This document shows, in pieces, positions 1 through 8,377 of a stretch of 64,000 nucleotides of DNA. This DNA comes from Pseudobutyrivibrio ruminis (GTDB taxonomy: Bacteria > Bacillota > Clostridia > Lachnospirales > Lachnospiraceae). The translations under genes were made by a program, and so were the position numbers. The stretch spans positions 1-64,000 of the forward strand of contig SVER01000006.1 in NCBI GenBank assembly GCA_015057315.1, read 5' to 3'. Position 1 is the stretch's first letter. Every line of letters begins with the position of its first letter. The notes under the pieces are model-generated. The model did not search any database, was not told where the DNA came from, and saw only the letters and a program-made list of their open reading frames with translations.

Positions 1-1122
1 TCAATGGGAAGAGGTGAAACAGAGAAGGCCGGATATTATATAGGAAATGCTGTTACTGTAATGCTTTGCGGTGGACTTATTCTTGCCGTTATTACAGAAT
101 TATTCTTAAAACCTATTCTTATTGCCTGTGGCGCCACAGAAAATATATTGCCATACGCTATGGAATACTCAAGAATATGCGCTTTAGGCTTTCCTTTCTT
201 TATATTATCAGGTGGCGGTAGCCATTTGGTAAGAGCCGATGGAAGTCCTAACATGACTATGGCTATTAACTTAGTAGGTGCCATTATCAACACCATCCTT
301 GATGCTTTATTTGTTGCTGTATTTGGATGGGGCATGACAGGTGCTGCTGTTGCCACAATCATCGGCCAATATATTTCAGGATTCATGGTACTTATCTACC
401 TTACTAAGTTTAAGACAATTAAGCTTGAGAAAGAGCATTTCATTCCTAAGCTTTCAATAATAATTGCCATTGCATCCCTTGGTACTGCACCATTTATCAA
501 TCAGATTGCAATGATGCTCGTGCAGATTGTTATGAATCATGTAATGGGACACTATGGCGCACAGTCAATATACGGCGCAGATATTCCTATTACCTGTGCA
601 GGTATTATCTCAAAGGTTAATGGAATTTGCTTTTCATTTGTAATTGGAATTTCACAGGGATTGCAGCCAATCATTAGCTTTAACTATGGCGCTAAGAATT
701 ATAAAAGAGTTAAGGATGCATACCACTTAGCTATTAAGCTTGCTGCATGCATCACCACTGTTAGCTGGCTATGCTTCCAGCTATTCCCTCGCCAGATTGT
801 TTCAATCTTTGGCTCAGGAAGTGAGCTTTACTTTGATTTCTGTACTAGATACTTTAGAATTTTCCTGTTTGGTATTTGTACAGCTTTCCTACAGCCACTT
901 ACATCAAATTTCTTTACAGCCATAGGAAAGCCTTACAAGGGAATATTTATGTCACTAACAAGACAGGTATTATTCCTTACACCACTGATTATCTGTCTTC
1001 CATTATTGTTTGGATTTGACGGAGTCCTTTACGCAGGACCAATAGCAGATGTACTTTCATTTACCATTTGCTTTATATTGATTAGAAGAGAATTCAGTCA
1101 TCCTGAATTCAAAAATATTTAA
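1..1122 (+). CDS. MATE-family multidrug/organic-cation exporter, 5' truncated
   Basis: The reading frame is open from the first base, so the start lies outside the window; 373 codons remain of a family that usually has about 450. The product is a polytopic membrane protein with at least nine hydrophobic segments. The stretch around VRADGSPNMTMAINLVGAIIN, followed by ALFVAVFGWGMTGAAVATII, is typical of the loop and helices at the middle of MATE proteins, and the second half carries the matching FNYGAKNYKRVKDAY loop. MATE proteins export drugs or metabolites in exchange for Na+ or H+; the substrate cannot be read from sequence. Its stop codon overlaps that of the convergent sugar-binding protein gene by 3 bases, and no terminator separates the two. 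Confidence 0.9.
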   Translation, partial: SMGRGETEKAGYYIGNAVTVMLCGGLILAVITELFLKPILIACGATENILPYAMEYSRICALGFPFFILSGGGSHLVRADGSPNMTMAINLVGAIINTILDALFVAVFGWGMTGAAVATIIGQYISGFMVLIYLTKFKTIKLEKEHFIPKLSIIIAIASLGTAPFINQIAMMLVQIVMNHVMGHYGAQSIYGADIPITCAGIISKVNGICFSFVIGISQGLQPIISFNYGAKNYKRVKDAYHLAIKLAACITTVSWLCFQLFPRQIVSIFGSGSELYFDFCTRYFRIFLFGICTAFLQPLTSNFFTAIGKPYKGIFMSLTRQVLFLTPLIICLPLLFGFDGVLYAGPIADVLSFTICFILIRREFSHPEFKNI

Positions 1123-2162
1123 TTATCAAAAGGATTTGCCACCGTATACTGCTGCCCGTCAACAGTTATGGTGGTAACTTCTTTTATAGTGCTAAATATG
1201 CTCTCTTCCACATAATTAAACTTCTCTGGAATCCCACCATCCTCAATAGACTGAATAAGGGCTTCTACTCTAGGACCGTGATGAGGATTGCATTCACCGA
1301 TACAGGCAATCTTTCCCTGTGCCATATAGGATAGAGCTTCCTCATTAATTCCATCAAAGGACAACACCATAATCTCGCCATTTTCAATATCTGCCCCGGC
1401 TTTTAGACCTGCAGCTTCTATGGCTTTGATTGCGCCGATGGCCTCATTATCGTTTTCGCAATAAACCACATTAATATTATGGTATTCACGAAGCAACTGA
1501 GCCATTACCTCTCTGCCCTTTTCCTGGGTGAAATCAGCATCCTTAAGAGCCACTATATCCCAGCCATGTTCTAAAGCCGCCTCATTAAGACCTCGTGATC
1601 GACCAAGCTGAGCTGTGGAGCCAAGTGTACCTTGCAAATCTACAATGTGCAAATCCTCTGGAGCAATGTCCTTGGCAAGGGTGTATTGATGGAGCCATTC
1701 GCAAACCTTTTTCCCTTCAAGCTCGAAATCAGAGCCAACCCAGCAGCTATATAGTGACCTATCTGCCACATCCACCATTCTATCTACCAGAATAACTGGG
1801 ATATCAGCCTCCTTCGCCTCCTCAAGAACTGAATCCCAACCTGTTTCCATAACCGGCGCAAGAACAATATAATCCACATCCTGCTGGATAAATGTGCGTA
1901 TAGCCGTAATCTGATTGGTCTGCTTTTGCTGACCATCCTTGAATACCAAAGAATAGCCTGTGCCATCCCCAAAGGCCTCCTTCATAGAGGCTGTATTTGC
2001 ACTACGCCAATCCGATTCCGCCCCAAGTTGAGAGAAACCTACCACGATTTTACCGGCATCCTCATTTTCAATTTCTTCTGTCTGAACAGGACGACTGCTC
2101 CCGCAGCCAGTCAAAACCAGCAACGAGAGCAGAAGCCACATAAAAGTCTTTTTATTTTTCAT
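1119..2162 (-). CDS. Second sugar-binding lipoprotein of the ABC operon (YtfQ-like)
   Basis: 347-aa extracytoplasmic solute-binding protein of the ribose/galactose type (Peripla_BP_4). A lipoprotein signal peptide ends at LLVLTGCGSS, so Cys20 would be lipidated and tether the protein to the outer face of the membrane. The mature protein opens with IVVGFSQLGAESDWRSANT, very like the galactofuranose-binding protein YtfQ, and has the family pattern DYIVLAPV..GWDSVLEEAKEADIPVILVDR. It is the last gene of the operon, 6 bp after the second permease, with a weak ribosome site inside the permease end. A second binding protein is unusual, because the operon already begins with one; the two are clearly related but diverged, which suggests different substrates for one permease, or a sensor role for one of them. 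The substrate is inferred only by family likeness. Confidence 0.88.
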   Translation of the reverse strand: MKNKKTFMWLLLSLLVLTGCGSSRPVQTEEIENEDAGKIVVGFSQLGAESDWRSANTASMKEAFGDGTGYSLVFKDGQQKQTNQITAIRTFIQQDVDYIVLAPVMETGWDSVLEEAKEADIPVILVDRMVDVADRSLYSCWVGSDFELEGKKVCEWLHQYTLAKDIAPEDLHIVDLQGTLGSTAQLGRSRGLNEAALEHGWDIVALKDADFTQEKGREVMAQLLREYHNINVVYCENDNEAIGAIKAIEAAGLKAGADIENGEIMVLSFDGINEEALSYMAQGKIACIGECNPHHGPRVEALIQSIEDGGIPEKFNYVEESIFSTIKEVTTITVDGQQYTVANPFDN

Positions 2163-2168
2163 ATAATT

Positions 2169-3209
2169 TTACACTGCCTTTAATGCCTTCTTCTTATTAG
2201 CCATGATAACACTCTGTATCAAAAGGAACAAGCATAGCATTGCAGCAATTGTAATTCCTGTCCACCAAGCCTGGTCGAAACCTGCTGATGAAACGATGTT
2301 TTGGATAGTGCTAAGCGAAAGAACACCAAACAATGTTCCAATAATATTTCCTACACCACCTGTTAGCATTGTTCCACCGATGATAGATGAAGCAATTGCA
2401 TTCATTTCCATACCCATTGCATGGCTTGCTGCACCAGAGCCTACATGAAGGAAATATACATATCCACCAATACCTGCTAAAAGTGAACAGATAAGATGTG
2501 ATAAGAATTTTGTACGTTTTACATTGATACCAAGCATAAGAGCACTTTGCATGTTGCCACCAACTGCATAGAAGCTGCGGCCCAGCTTAGTCCAGCGTAA
2601 CACTACAAAAAGTACAAGCACAACGATAATTGCAACAACAACACCGATTTCAACATAAGCAGGAACATATGCACCAAGCTTGTTTGTTGAACCCATTCCT
2701 GGAACGTTGATACGTGTAAGCTTTAAAGCTACGAACTTTTCGTTTGAAACGTTGAATGGTGCTGTGTTAACTATTGTTGTCATACCTCTGGCAAAGAACA
2801 TACCTGCAAGAGATACGATGAATGGCTGGATATCTAAGTATGCAACTAAAACACCTTGAACGATTCCATAAGCAAGTCCAATTCCAAGAGCAATAAGTAC
2901 TGAGCCAAAAATTGAACCATCATGATAATCCAAATAAACTGCGCAGCACATAGATACAAGTGCAACTACACCACCGATTGAAATATCGATTCCACCTGTT
3001 ATCATTACAAGGCTCATGCCACATGATGTAATGATAAGTGCAGCGTTAGCATTTAATATATTGAAGAAGGCCTGTGGCTTGGTAAAGGCACCACCAAGGA
3101 TTAGGGCTGCTCCAATGTACATAAGTACAAAAACAATAATTGTAATTGAAAGAAGAAGGTTTGTATCACTTACTCGGGTGAAGATGCTCTCCTTTTTTGC
3201 CTTTTCCAT
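2169..3209 (-). CDS. Sugar ABC transporter permease (YjfF-like)
   Basis: 346-aa membrane protein of the BPD_transp_2 family (RbsC/YjfF/YtfT type) with about nine to ten hydrophobic helices and the conserved segment SLVMITGGIDISIGGVVALV that marks these permeases. It would form the channel half with the other permease gene. Its ATG is joined to the stop of the upstream permease as TAATG, and a strong AAGGAGG lies 7 nt before it, so the two are translationally coupled and probably made in equal amounts. YjfF-type permeases carry five- or six-carbon sugars in furanose form; that substrate is inference here. Confidence 0.9.
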   Translation of the reverse strand: MEKAKKESIFTRVSDTNLLLSITIIVFVLMYIGAALILGGAFTKPQAFFNILNANAALIITSCGMSLVMITGGIDISIGGVVALVSMCCAVYLDYHDGSIFGSVLIALGIGLAYGIVQGVLVAYLDIQPFIVSLAGMFFARGMTTIVNTAPFNVSNEKFVALKLTRINVPGMGSTNKLGAYVPAYVEIGVVVAIIVVLVLFVVLRWTKLGRSFYAVGGNMQSALMLGINVKRTKFLSHLICSLLAGIGGYVYFLHVGSGAASHAMGMEMNAIASSIIGGTMLTGGVGNIIGTLFGVLSLSTIQNIVSSAGFDQAWWTGITIAAMLCLFLLIQSVIMANKKKALKAV

Positions 3210-4288
3210 TATGCCACCTCCTTCTTGCTAGTGAATTTCTTTCCAAGTGAGCTAAGATAATTGCGAACAGTTGGAGCAGAGAAAACTACTAAGAGAATTA
3301 CTACTACTGCCTTGTATGCTGCAAGAGCATCTGAGCTAACTTCGAACTTGTAAAGTGTAGTGGTTAAGAACTGGATAACATAAGCTGCAAGAATCGATGC
3401 CCAGATATTAAACTTACCACCTGATAATGAGTTACCACCAAGGGCAACTGCAAGGATTGCATCCATTTCGATATCCTTTGCAATTACTGAATAATTGATT
3501 GTTGAAAGACGGCTAACTTTGATAAGAGCTGCCACTGCAACGCAAAGTCCAAGGATAACGAATGCTAAAATCTTGATTGCTGTTGGGTTGATACCATTTA
3601 ATCTAGAAGATTTTTCGTTGATACCAACTGCCTGTGTGTAAAGACCTAAGTTAGTAAACTTAAGAACAAGTGCAATGATGATAATACATGCAATTGCAAT
3701 AAATACTGTTGTTGGAACAGGGATTCCAGGAATGAATCCACCAAAATATCCAAACTTTGGATCTGGCACAATTGGAAGCTCGTTGTTGTTAATCCAAGCT
3801 GCGATTGAACGACCAGCTGTAAATAATATAAGTGTTGCAATCATTGGCTGAATCTTGAATATGGCAACAAGCACACCATTAAATAATCCGCAAAGCATAC
3901 CAACTATGCATGCCACCAAAAATGCTACGATTACAGGAGCAGCAAGCTCTGTAGGACGTGCTTCGCCGCCACACAAAACTCTTAGCATAGCTGAACCTGC
4001 GATTGCTATTGTGGCACCTACAGAAATATCCTGTCCACCAGATGCTGCTGTTACAAGAGTCATGCCAATTGCAAGGATTGCAAGCTCTGAGCCGTAATCC
4101 AAAATAGTAATCAAATAACCTGATAATACAGGATTACCTGCATTGTTAAGTCCCATTGTTACCTTGAAAAATGTTGGGTCATGGAACAAATTGATTATTG
4201 CCAAAAGCAGTAATGCAATAATTGGAATAAACAATTGATTAGATACCAACCCGCGCCAAAAGTTTTCTTTCTTGTTTGTTTTACTCAT
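3209..4288 (-). CDS. Sugar ABC transporter permease (YtfT-like)
   Basis: About 359-aa polytopic permease of the RbsC/YtfT family. The segment GMTLVTAASGGQDISVGATIAIAG corresponds to the conserved GGIDLSVG region of these proteins, and INEKSSRLNGINPTAIKI to the cytoplasmic EAA-like loop. The frame stays open four codons further upstream to a GTG, but GGAGGTGAT is spaced about 7-9 nt from the ATG at 4288, so that start is preferred. It overlaps the end of the ATPase gene by 8 nt (ATGAGTAA), a coupling arrangement, and its own stop overlaps the next permease start. It probably pairs with that permease as a heterodimer, as YtfT does with YjfF. Confidence 0.9.
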   Translation of the reverse strand: MSKTNKKENFWRGLVSNQLFIPIIALLLLAIINLFHDPTFFKVTMGLNNAGNPVLSGYLITILDYGSELAILAIGMTLVTAASGGQDISVGATIAIAGSAMLRVLCGGEARPTELAAPVIVAFLVACIVGMLCGLFNGVLVAIFKIQPMIATLILFTAGRSIAAWINNNELPIVPDPKFGYFGGFIPGIPVPTTVFIAIACIIIIALVLKFTNLGLYTQAVGINEKSSRLNGINPTAIKILAFVILGLCVAVAALIKVSRLSTINYSVIAKDIEMDAILAVALGGNSLSGGKFNIWASILAAYVIQFLTTTLYKFEVSSDALAAYKAVVVILLVVFSAPTVRNYLSSLGKKFTSKKEVA

Positions 4289-5801
4289 TTTCGCTATCAC
4301 CTCCGGCTATGGTTTTCATAATCTTATTCTGACTTAAATCATCCTCAGAAAGCTCACCTACGATCTTGCGGTCGCGAAGTACAATCAACCTTGAACAGGT
4401 ACGTAGCATTTCGTCTGTTTCTGAAGATATAAAGGTGACACTCATGCCCTCTGAGGCAAGCTCAAGTACAAGCTTTTGAATATCTACCTTTGTTCCAACA
4501 TCGATACCACGAGTTGGTTCGTCAAGAATTAAATACTCTGGGTGCATTAGCAGCCAACGAGCAAGAATAACCTTCTGTTGATTACCACCTGAAAGTGATT
4601 TGATAGGGGTATCAGCAGAGGCTGTTTTAATATTTAGTTTTTTAATATATTCATCTGCAAATTTATATTGCTCGGCCTTTGAGAATGGCTTGAAAAATCC
4701 AGTTAGAACCTGAAGAGCTAAGATAATATTCTCCCTAACTGAAAGATCTCCAATAATACCATCAATCTTTCTATCCTCTGGAAGGTAAGCGATACCATTT
4801 TTCATTGCATCAAGAGGCTTTTGAATCTTAACCTCCTTACCATGAACCTTTACCTTACCAGAAAGAATACGGTCGGCACCGAATATTGCTCTAACGCTTT
4901 CTGATCTACCAGAACCAAGCAATCCGATAAAGCCGTTAACTTCACCTTTTTTAATGTAAAAATCAAATGGTTCGATACCTGCATCACTTTGCAGGTTCTC
5001 TGCCTCAAATATGGTTTCACCTGCGTCAGCTCCGCTGTAGGTTTCATGCTCGCCCTTGATGTCTGAAAGGTCATCCATCTCTTTTCCAAGCATTTTTGCT
5101 ACCAACTGAACTCTAGGTAAATCCTTTATTTCGTACTCTCCCACTAACTGACCGTCGCGAAGAACTGTAATCTTGTCACATACCTCATACACCTGGTCAA
5201 GGAAATGTGTAACGAAGATGATTCCAACTCCTCTTGCCTTTAGGTCACGCATTAATCCAAAAAGCTTCTGAACTTCCTGTGCGTCTAAGGATGATGTTGG
5301 CTCATCCAAAATAAGAACCTTACAATCCATATCTACCGCTCTTGCGATAGCTACCATCTGCTGCACTGCTATTGAGCAGCTTGCCAACTGTTGTGTTGCA
5401 GACGCTGGTATATCAAGTGATTTTAATATACGGTCTGCGTCCTCATTCATTTTTTTCCAATTTGTAAATGCACCTTCGGTACGTCCAATGTACATATTTT
5501 CTGCAACCGTAAGGTTTGGGCACAATGTTATTTCCTGATATACGGTACTGATACCGCTACGCTGTGCGTCCTGTGGTGAGTGAATCTGAACTTCACCCAA
5601 TCCTTTCAAGCTAATAGTTCCTTCGTCCTTTGTGTAAACTCCGGTAAGGACCTTAATTAATGTAGATTTTCCCGCACCATTTTCCCCCATCAAAGCGTGA
5701 ATCTCACCTTCGTTCAAGGAAAAATCCACATTTGCTAAGGCTCGAACACCAGGAAAACTTTTGCAAATGCCACGCATTTCAAGTACTCTGTTGTCTTTCA
5801 C
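4281..5801 (-). CDS. Sugar ABC transporter ATPase, two nucleotide-binding domains (RbsA/MglA type)
   Basis: 506-aa protein with two fused ABC modules, the form used by ribose, galactose and related importers. Module 1 has Walker A GENGAGKSTLIK near residue 40 and Walker B VLILDEPTSSLD. Its signature is degenerate (SCSIAVQQMVAIARA instead of LSxGxxQ). Module 2 has the degenerate Walker A GLLGSGRSESVRA typical of the family, a good signature LSGGNQQKVILARW and Walker B LILDEPTRGIDVG. It hydrolyses ATP at the inner membrane face to drive the two permeases encoded just downstream. Translation starts at GTG, 8 nt after GGGAG. The gene is separated from the first binding-protein gene by 78 bp that holds a GC-rich hairpin. 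Confidence 0.93.
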   Translation of the reverse strand: MKDNRVLEMRGICKSFPGVRALANVDFSLNEGEIHALMGENGAGKSTLIKVLTGVYTKDEGTISLKGLGEVQIHSPQDAQRSGISTVYQEITLCPNLTVAENMYIGRTEGAFTNWKKMNEDADRILKSLDIPASATQQLASCSIAVQQMVAIARAVDMDCKVLILDEPTSSLDAQEVQKLFGLMRDLKARGVGIIFVTHFLDQVYEVCDKITVLRDGQLVGEYEIKDLPRVQLVAKMLGKEMDDLSDIKGEHETYSGADAGETIFEAENLQSDAGIEPFDFYIKKGEVNGFIGLLGSGRSESVRAIFGADRILSGKVKVHGKEVKIQKPLDAMKNGIAYLPEDRKIDGIIGDLSVRENIILALQVLTGFFKPFSKAEQYKFADEYIKKLNIKTASADTPIKSLSGGNQQKVILARWLLMHPEYLILDEPTRGIDVGTKVDIQKLVLELASEGMSVTFISSETDEMLRTCSRLIVLRDRKIVGELSEDDLSQNKIMKTIAGGDSENE

Positions 5802-5831
5802 CGGCTTATCTCCCTAATCTCTTTTTTGAAA

Positions 5832-5853
5832 GAGGCGCGGAAATCCGCGCCTC
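5832..5853 (-). terminator. Intra-operon GC-rich hairpin between binding protein and ATPase genes
   Basis: GAGGCGCGG and CCGCGCCTC form a perfect 9-bp stem with a 4-nt loop, 26 nt after the stop of the first binding-protein gene. The downstream bases (TTTCAAAAAAG) are a poor U tract. It may act as a partial terminator or as a 3' barrier to exonucleases, leaving more binding protein than transporter, as seen in other binding-protein operons. The distinction is inference. Confidence 0.6.
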
Positions 5854-5879
5854 ATGAATTACTATAGTTACAATGACAA

Positions 5880-6914
5880 TTAGATTCCGTATGTATCAAC
5901 GTCTTCCTGTGTAATTGTCTCAGCATCGAAGCCCTTCTCTTCCATGATTACAACCTTCTCTGCTGGAGCGCTTCCACTTTCGATTGTCTTGATGATTTCA
6001 TCAATGTATGAAGCCTGGAATGGGTTGCACTGTCCATCATAGTTCCAGTTCTGAGCAAGAAGCTCTTCAAGTGCCCACTTGTTGCAGTCAAAGCCCATAA
6101 CGATTACGTCTTTGCCAACACCGTGTGAGATACCAGCTGCATCAAGAGCTGCTACAGCACCCTTAGCCATATCATCGTTCTCAGCGTAGATTACGTTGAA
6201 GTCCTTACCAGCATCAATCTGTGACTGAACAATCTGCTGTGCCTTCTCTGCGTTCCACTCAGCTGTCTGCTGTGCTACGATTTCCCAGTTGCTTTCTGCT
6301 GCTACCTTGTCATCAAGAGCGCCTGAACGTCCCTGCTGAGCTGCAGAGCCCATAACACCCTGAATGTGGATAACCTTGTAGCTGTCTAAGCCCTGATCAG
6401 CAAGCCAATTAACTGCTGTCTCACCTTCCTTAGCCATATCAGATACGATAGAAGCATCATAGAGGCTTTCATCAGCATCGATTGTACGGTCGAAAAGGAT
6501 TACATGGATACCAGCATCCTTAGCATCCTGAAGTACACTGTCCCAGCCTGCTGTATCAGCAGCTGAAAGAAGTAAGTAATCAACATCATCCTGGATGAAC
6601 TGCTGAGCTGCCTGAATCTGCTCATCATTCTTTAAGCTGTATGCGAATGATGCATCATAGCCATTCTCCTTTGTGAACATTGCCTTTAAGTCAGCATCGT
6701 TAGCTGTACGATAACCAGACTCGTTAGGATCGTTGTTGATGATACCAACCTTGATTAAATCACCAGAAGCTTCTGTTGTCTCCTCTGTAGCAGCTGCTGT
6801 ATCGCTACTTGTGTCACCTGTTGCTGCTGCATCGCCGCTGTCGCTGCCGCCGCATGCTACAAGACCCATTGTCATTGCAGCAACCATCATCATTGCTAAA
6901 ACTTTTCTCTTCAT
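5880..6914 (-). CDS. First sugar-binding lipoprotein of the ABC operon
   Basis: 344-aa solute-binding lipoprotein. The signal peptide ends AMTMGLVACGGS, placing the lipidated Cys at residue 21, followed by a short Asp/Ala/Thr-rich linker to about residue 50. The mature domain begins IKVGIINNDPNESGYRTAND and has DYLLLSAADTAGWDSVLQDAKDAGIHVILFDR, the hinge-type pattern of Peripla_BP_4 sugar-binding proteins. It is the first gene of the transporter operon and has a very strong AAGGAGGGG before its ATG, in keeping with the high demand for binding protein. Its 121-bp leader contains a long inverted repeat. The two-component system upstream is the likely regulator. Substrate unknown; sugar class by family. 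Confidence 0.93.
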   Translation of the reverse strand: MKRKVLAMMMVAAMTMGLVACGGSDSGDAAATGDTSSDTAAATEETTEASGDLIKVGIINNDPNESGYRTANDADLKAMFTKENGYDASFAYSLKNDEQIQAAQQFIQDDVDYLLLSAADTAGWDSVLQDAKDAGIHVILFDRTIDADESLYDASIVSDMAKEGETAVNWLADQGLDSYKVIHIQGVMGSAAQQGRSGALDDKVAAESNWEIVAQQTAEWNAEKAQQIVQSQIDAGKDFNVIYAENDDMAKGAVAALDAAGISHGVGKDVIVMGFDCNKWALEELLAQNWNYDGQCNPFQASYIDEIIKTIESGSAPAEKVVIMEEKGFDAETITQEDVDTYGI

Positions 6915-6931
6915 TTTTCCCCTCCTTATAA

Positions 6932-6980
6932 GGTCTAAGTATTATTGGGGCTTTCCCCCTTGTTGATTTTATCTTAGACC
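6932..6980 (-). promoter_or_regulatory. Inverted repeat in the leader of the sugar transporter operon
   Basis: GGTCTAAG and CTTAGACC form a perfect 8-bp dyad with 33 bp between them, and inside lies a second GGGG-CTTT-CCCC hairpin. The element sits 17 bp before the start codon, directly upstream of the Shine-Dalgarno. It could be a binding site for the AraC-type regulator or a leader RNA structure; a sequence like TAAGATAAAAT inside it could be a -10 box. Confidence 0.45.
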
Positions 6981-7036
6981 AGAAGGATGAGTTTTTACAT
7001 TGATAAAAAAGGGTAACTTGTTTGATTTTTTATTTC

Positions 7037-8377
7037 TTATTTGGGAGAGGTTTGATTTTCTACGAATTCGGTAGAATTTTTCGGAAGATGAAGTGTAACC
7101 TTTGTGCCTTCTTCGTATATGCTGTCTATATGAATACCGTAGCTTTCACCTAAGTTAAGGCGAATACGTTCATTTACATTATAAAGCCCATACAAAACAT
7201 TCTCCGCTGGTGTTGCTTCTTTGAGAGCAGTTCTAATATCACTGAGGCGCTCAGGTGTCATACCAATTCCATTATCCTCCACCTGAATATAGTAGGAATC
7301 CACATCTTCCCAGCCACGGACTACTATTTGTCCACCGCCACGCTTGTTTTTTATACCATGGTAAAGCGCGTTTTCCACAAGTGGCTGAAGGGTAATCTTT
7401 GGCACCCTGTAATCATATAGCTCCTCTGGAACATCAATCTCATATGACAATATATCTAAATAGCGTATCTGCTGGATTTCCAAATAGCTTCTCACATGAT
7501 GCAAATCTTCCCTGACGGTAACAATTTCCTTACCCTTATTTAAGGATGTTCTAAAGAAATCTGAAAGACTTCCCACCATGGCAATAACCTGCTTTTGATT
7601 GCCAGCCTCCGCAGACCAGACAATGGCATCAAGGGTATTATATAGAAAGTGTGGATTAATCTGAGCCTGCAAAAGCTCAAACTCCGCCTTACGTAGTTGC
7701 CTTTGTTCCGCCCTAACCTGTTTTTCAATTGGCTCTGTAATGGATAGAGGCACAAAGATGGAATACACAACAAGAACGGTAACTATCATCATAAATGCAG
7801 TTACGGCGATTCTAATAAATTTAATAGTGTGTTCCTTGTTAATCTCCTGCGCTGATTGCAGCTCCCTGTTTTCGTAGTAGATATATTCGTTGATGGTATC
7901 CTGCACCAGGCCTGTTACGATTTGAACATCGTTTTCCCAGATGACCATATTCTCTTCGTAGCGTCCTTCTATCCTTAGATTAGAAAGAATTCTATTGTTG
8001 TAAGTCTCCAGGTTATCTAAATATTTTTCCGCACTATCAAGCCTCTTTTTGTTGTCAGGTGTATCTGTGTATTGCTTTAAATCATCAACTACACGTCTGG
8101 CTTCAGAAAGAAGCGCAGGCAGCTTGGAATCATCTGCTGTCTTATTTCCCACTATCAAAAGGTAGGTTTCATAGTCATAATCATTTTTGAAATCAAGACT
8201 AAACTCACTGGCCGTAACCACTGAGTTTAGCATTGTTTCATATCTTGAATTTGTCTCCCACAGATTATAAAAAACATAAATAAGAAATATTACTATAGGG
8301 ATAAGCAGAAAAAGATAGGAAATACGAATCTGAAGAGCTAGCTTTCCCTGCTCCCTGTCACCTGTTCTGCTTTTCAT
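7037..8377 (-). CDS. YesM/LytS-type membrane sensor histidine kinase
   Basis: 446-aa sensor kinase. TM1 lies near residues 18-40 (YLFLLIPIVIFLIYVFY), an extracytoplasmic four-helix-like sensor region follows to about 188, and TM2 is near 190-212. The catalytic part is the His_kinase family (PF06580): QINPHFLYNTLDAI places the phosphorylated histidine at residue 243. A HATPase_c domain follows with N box LVENALYHGIK and G box VEDNGIGM. It phosphorylates the response regulator encoded just upstream, with which it overlaps by ATGA. Such pairs in Firmicutes sense carbohydrates and control the next ABC transporter; the adjacent transporter operon fits that role. The ligand is unknown. Confidence 0.92.
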   Translation of the reverse strand: MKSRTGDREQGKLALQIRISYLFLLIPIVIFLIYVFYNLWETNSRYETMLNSVVTASEFSLDFKNDYDYETYLLIVGNKTADDSKLPALLSEARRVVDDLKQYTDTPDNKKRLDSAEKYLDNLETYNNRILSNLRIEGRYEENMVIWENDVQIVTGLVQDTINEYIYYENRELQSAQEINKEHTIKFIRIAVTAFMMIVTVLVVYSIFVPLSITEPIEKQVRAEQRQLRKAEFELLQAQINPHFLYNTLDAIVWSAEAGNQKQVIAMVGSLSDFFRTSLNKGKEIVTVREDLHHVRSYLEIQQIRYLDILSYEIDVPEELYDYRVPKITLQPLVENALYHGIKNKRGGGQIVVRGWEDVDSYYIQVEDNGIGMTPERLSDIRTALKEATPAENVLYGLYNVNERIRLNLGESYGIHIDSIYEEGTKVTLHLPKNSTEFVENQTSPK

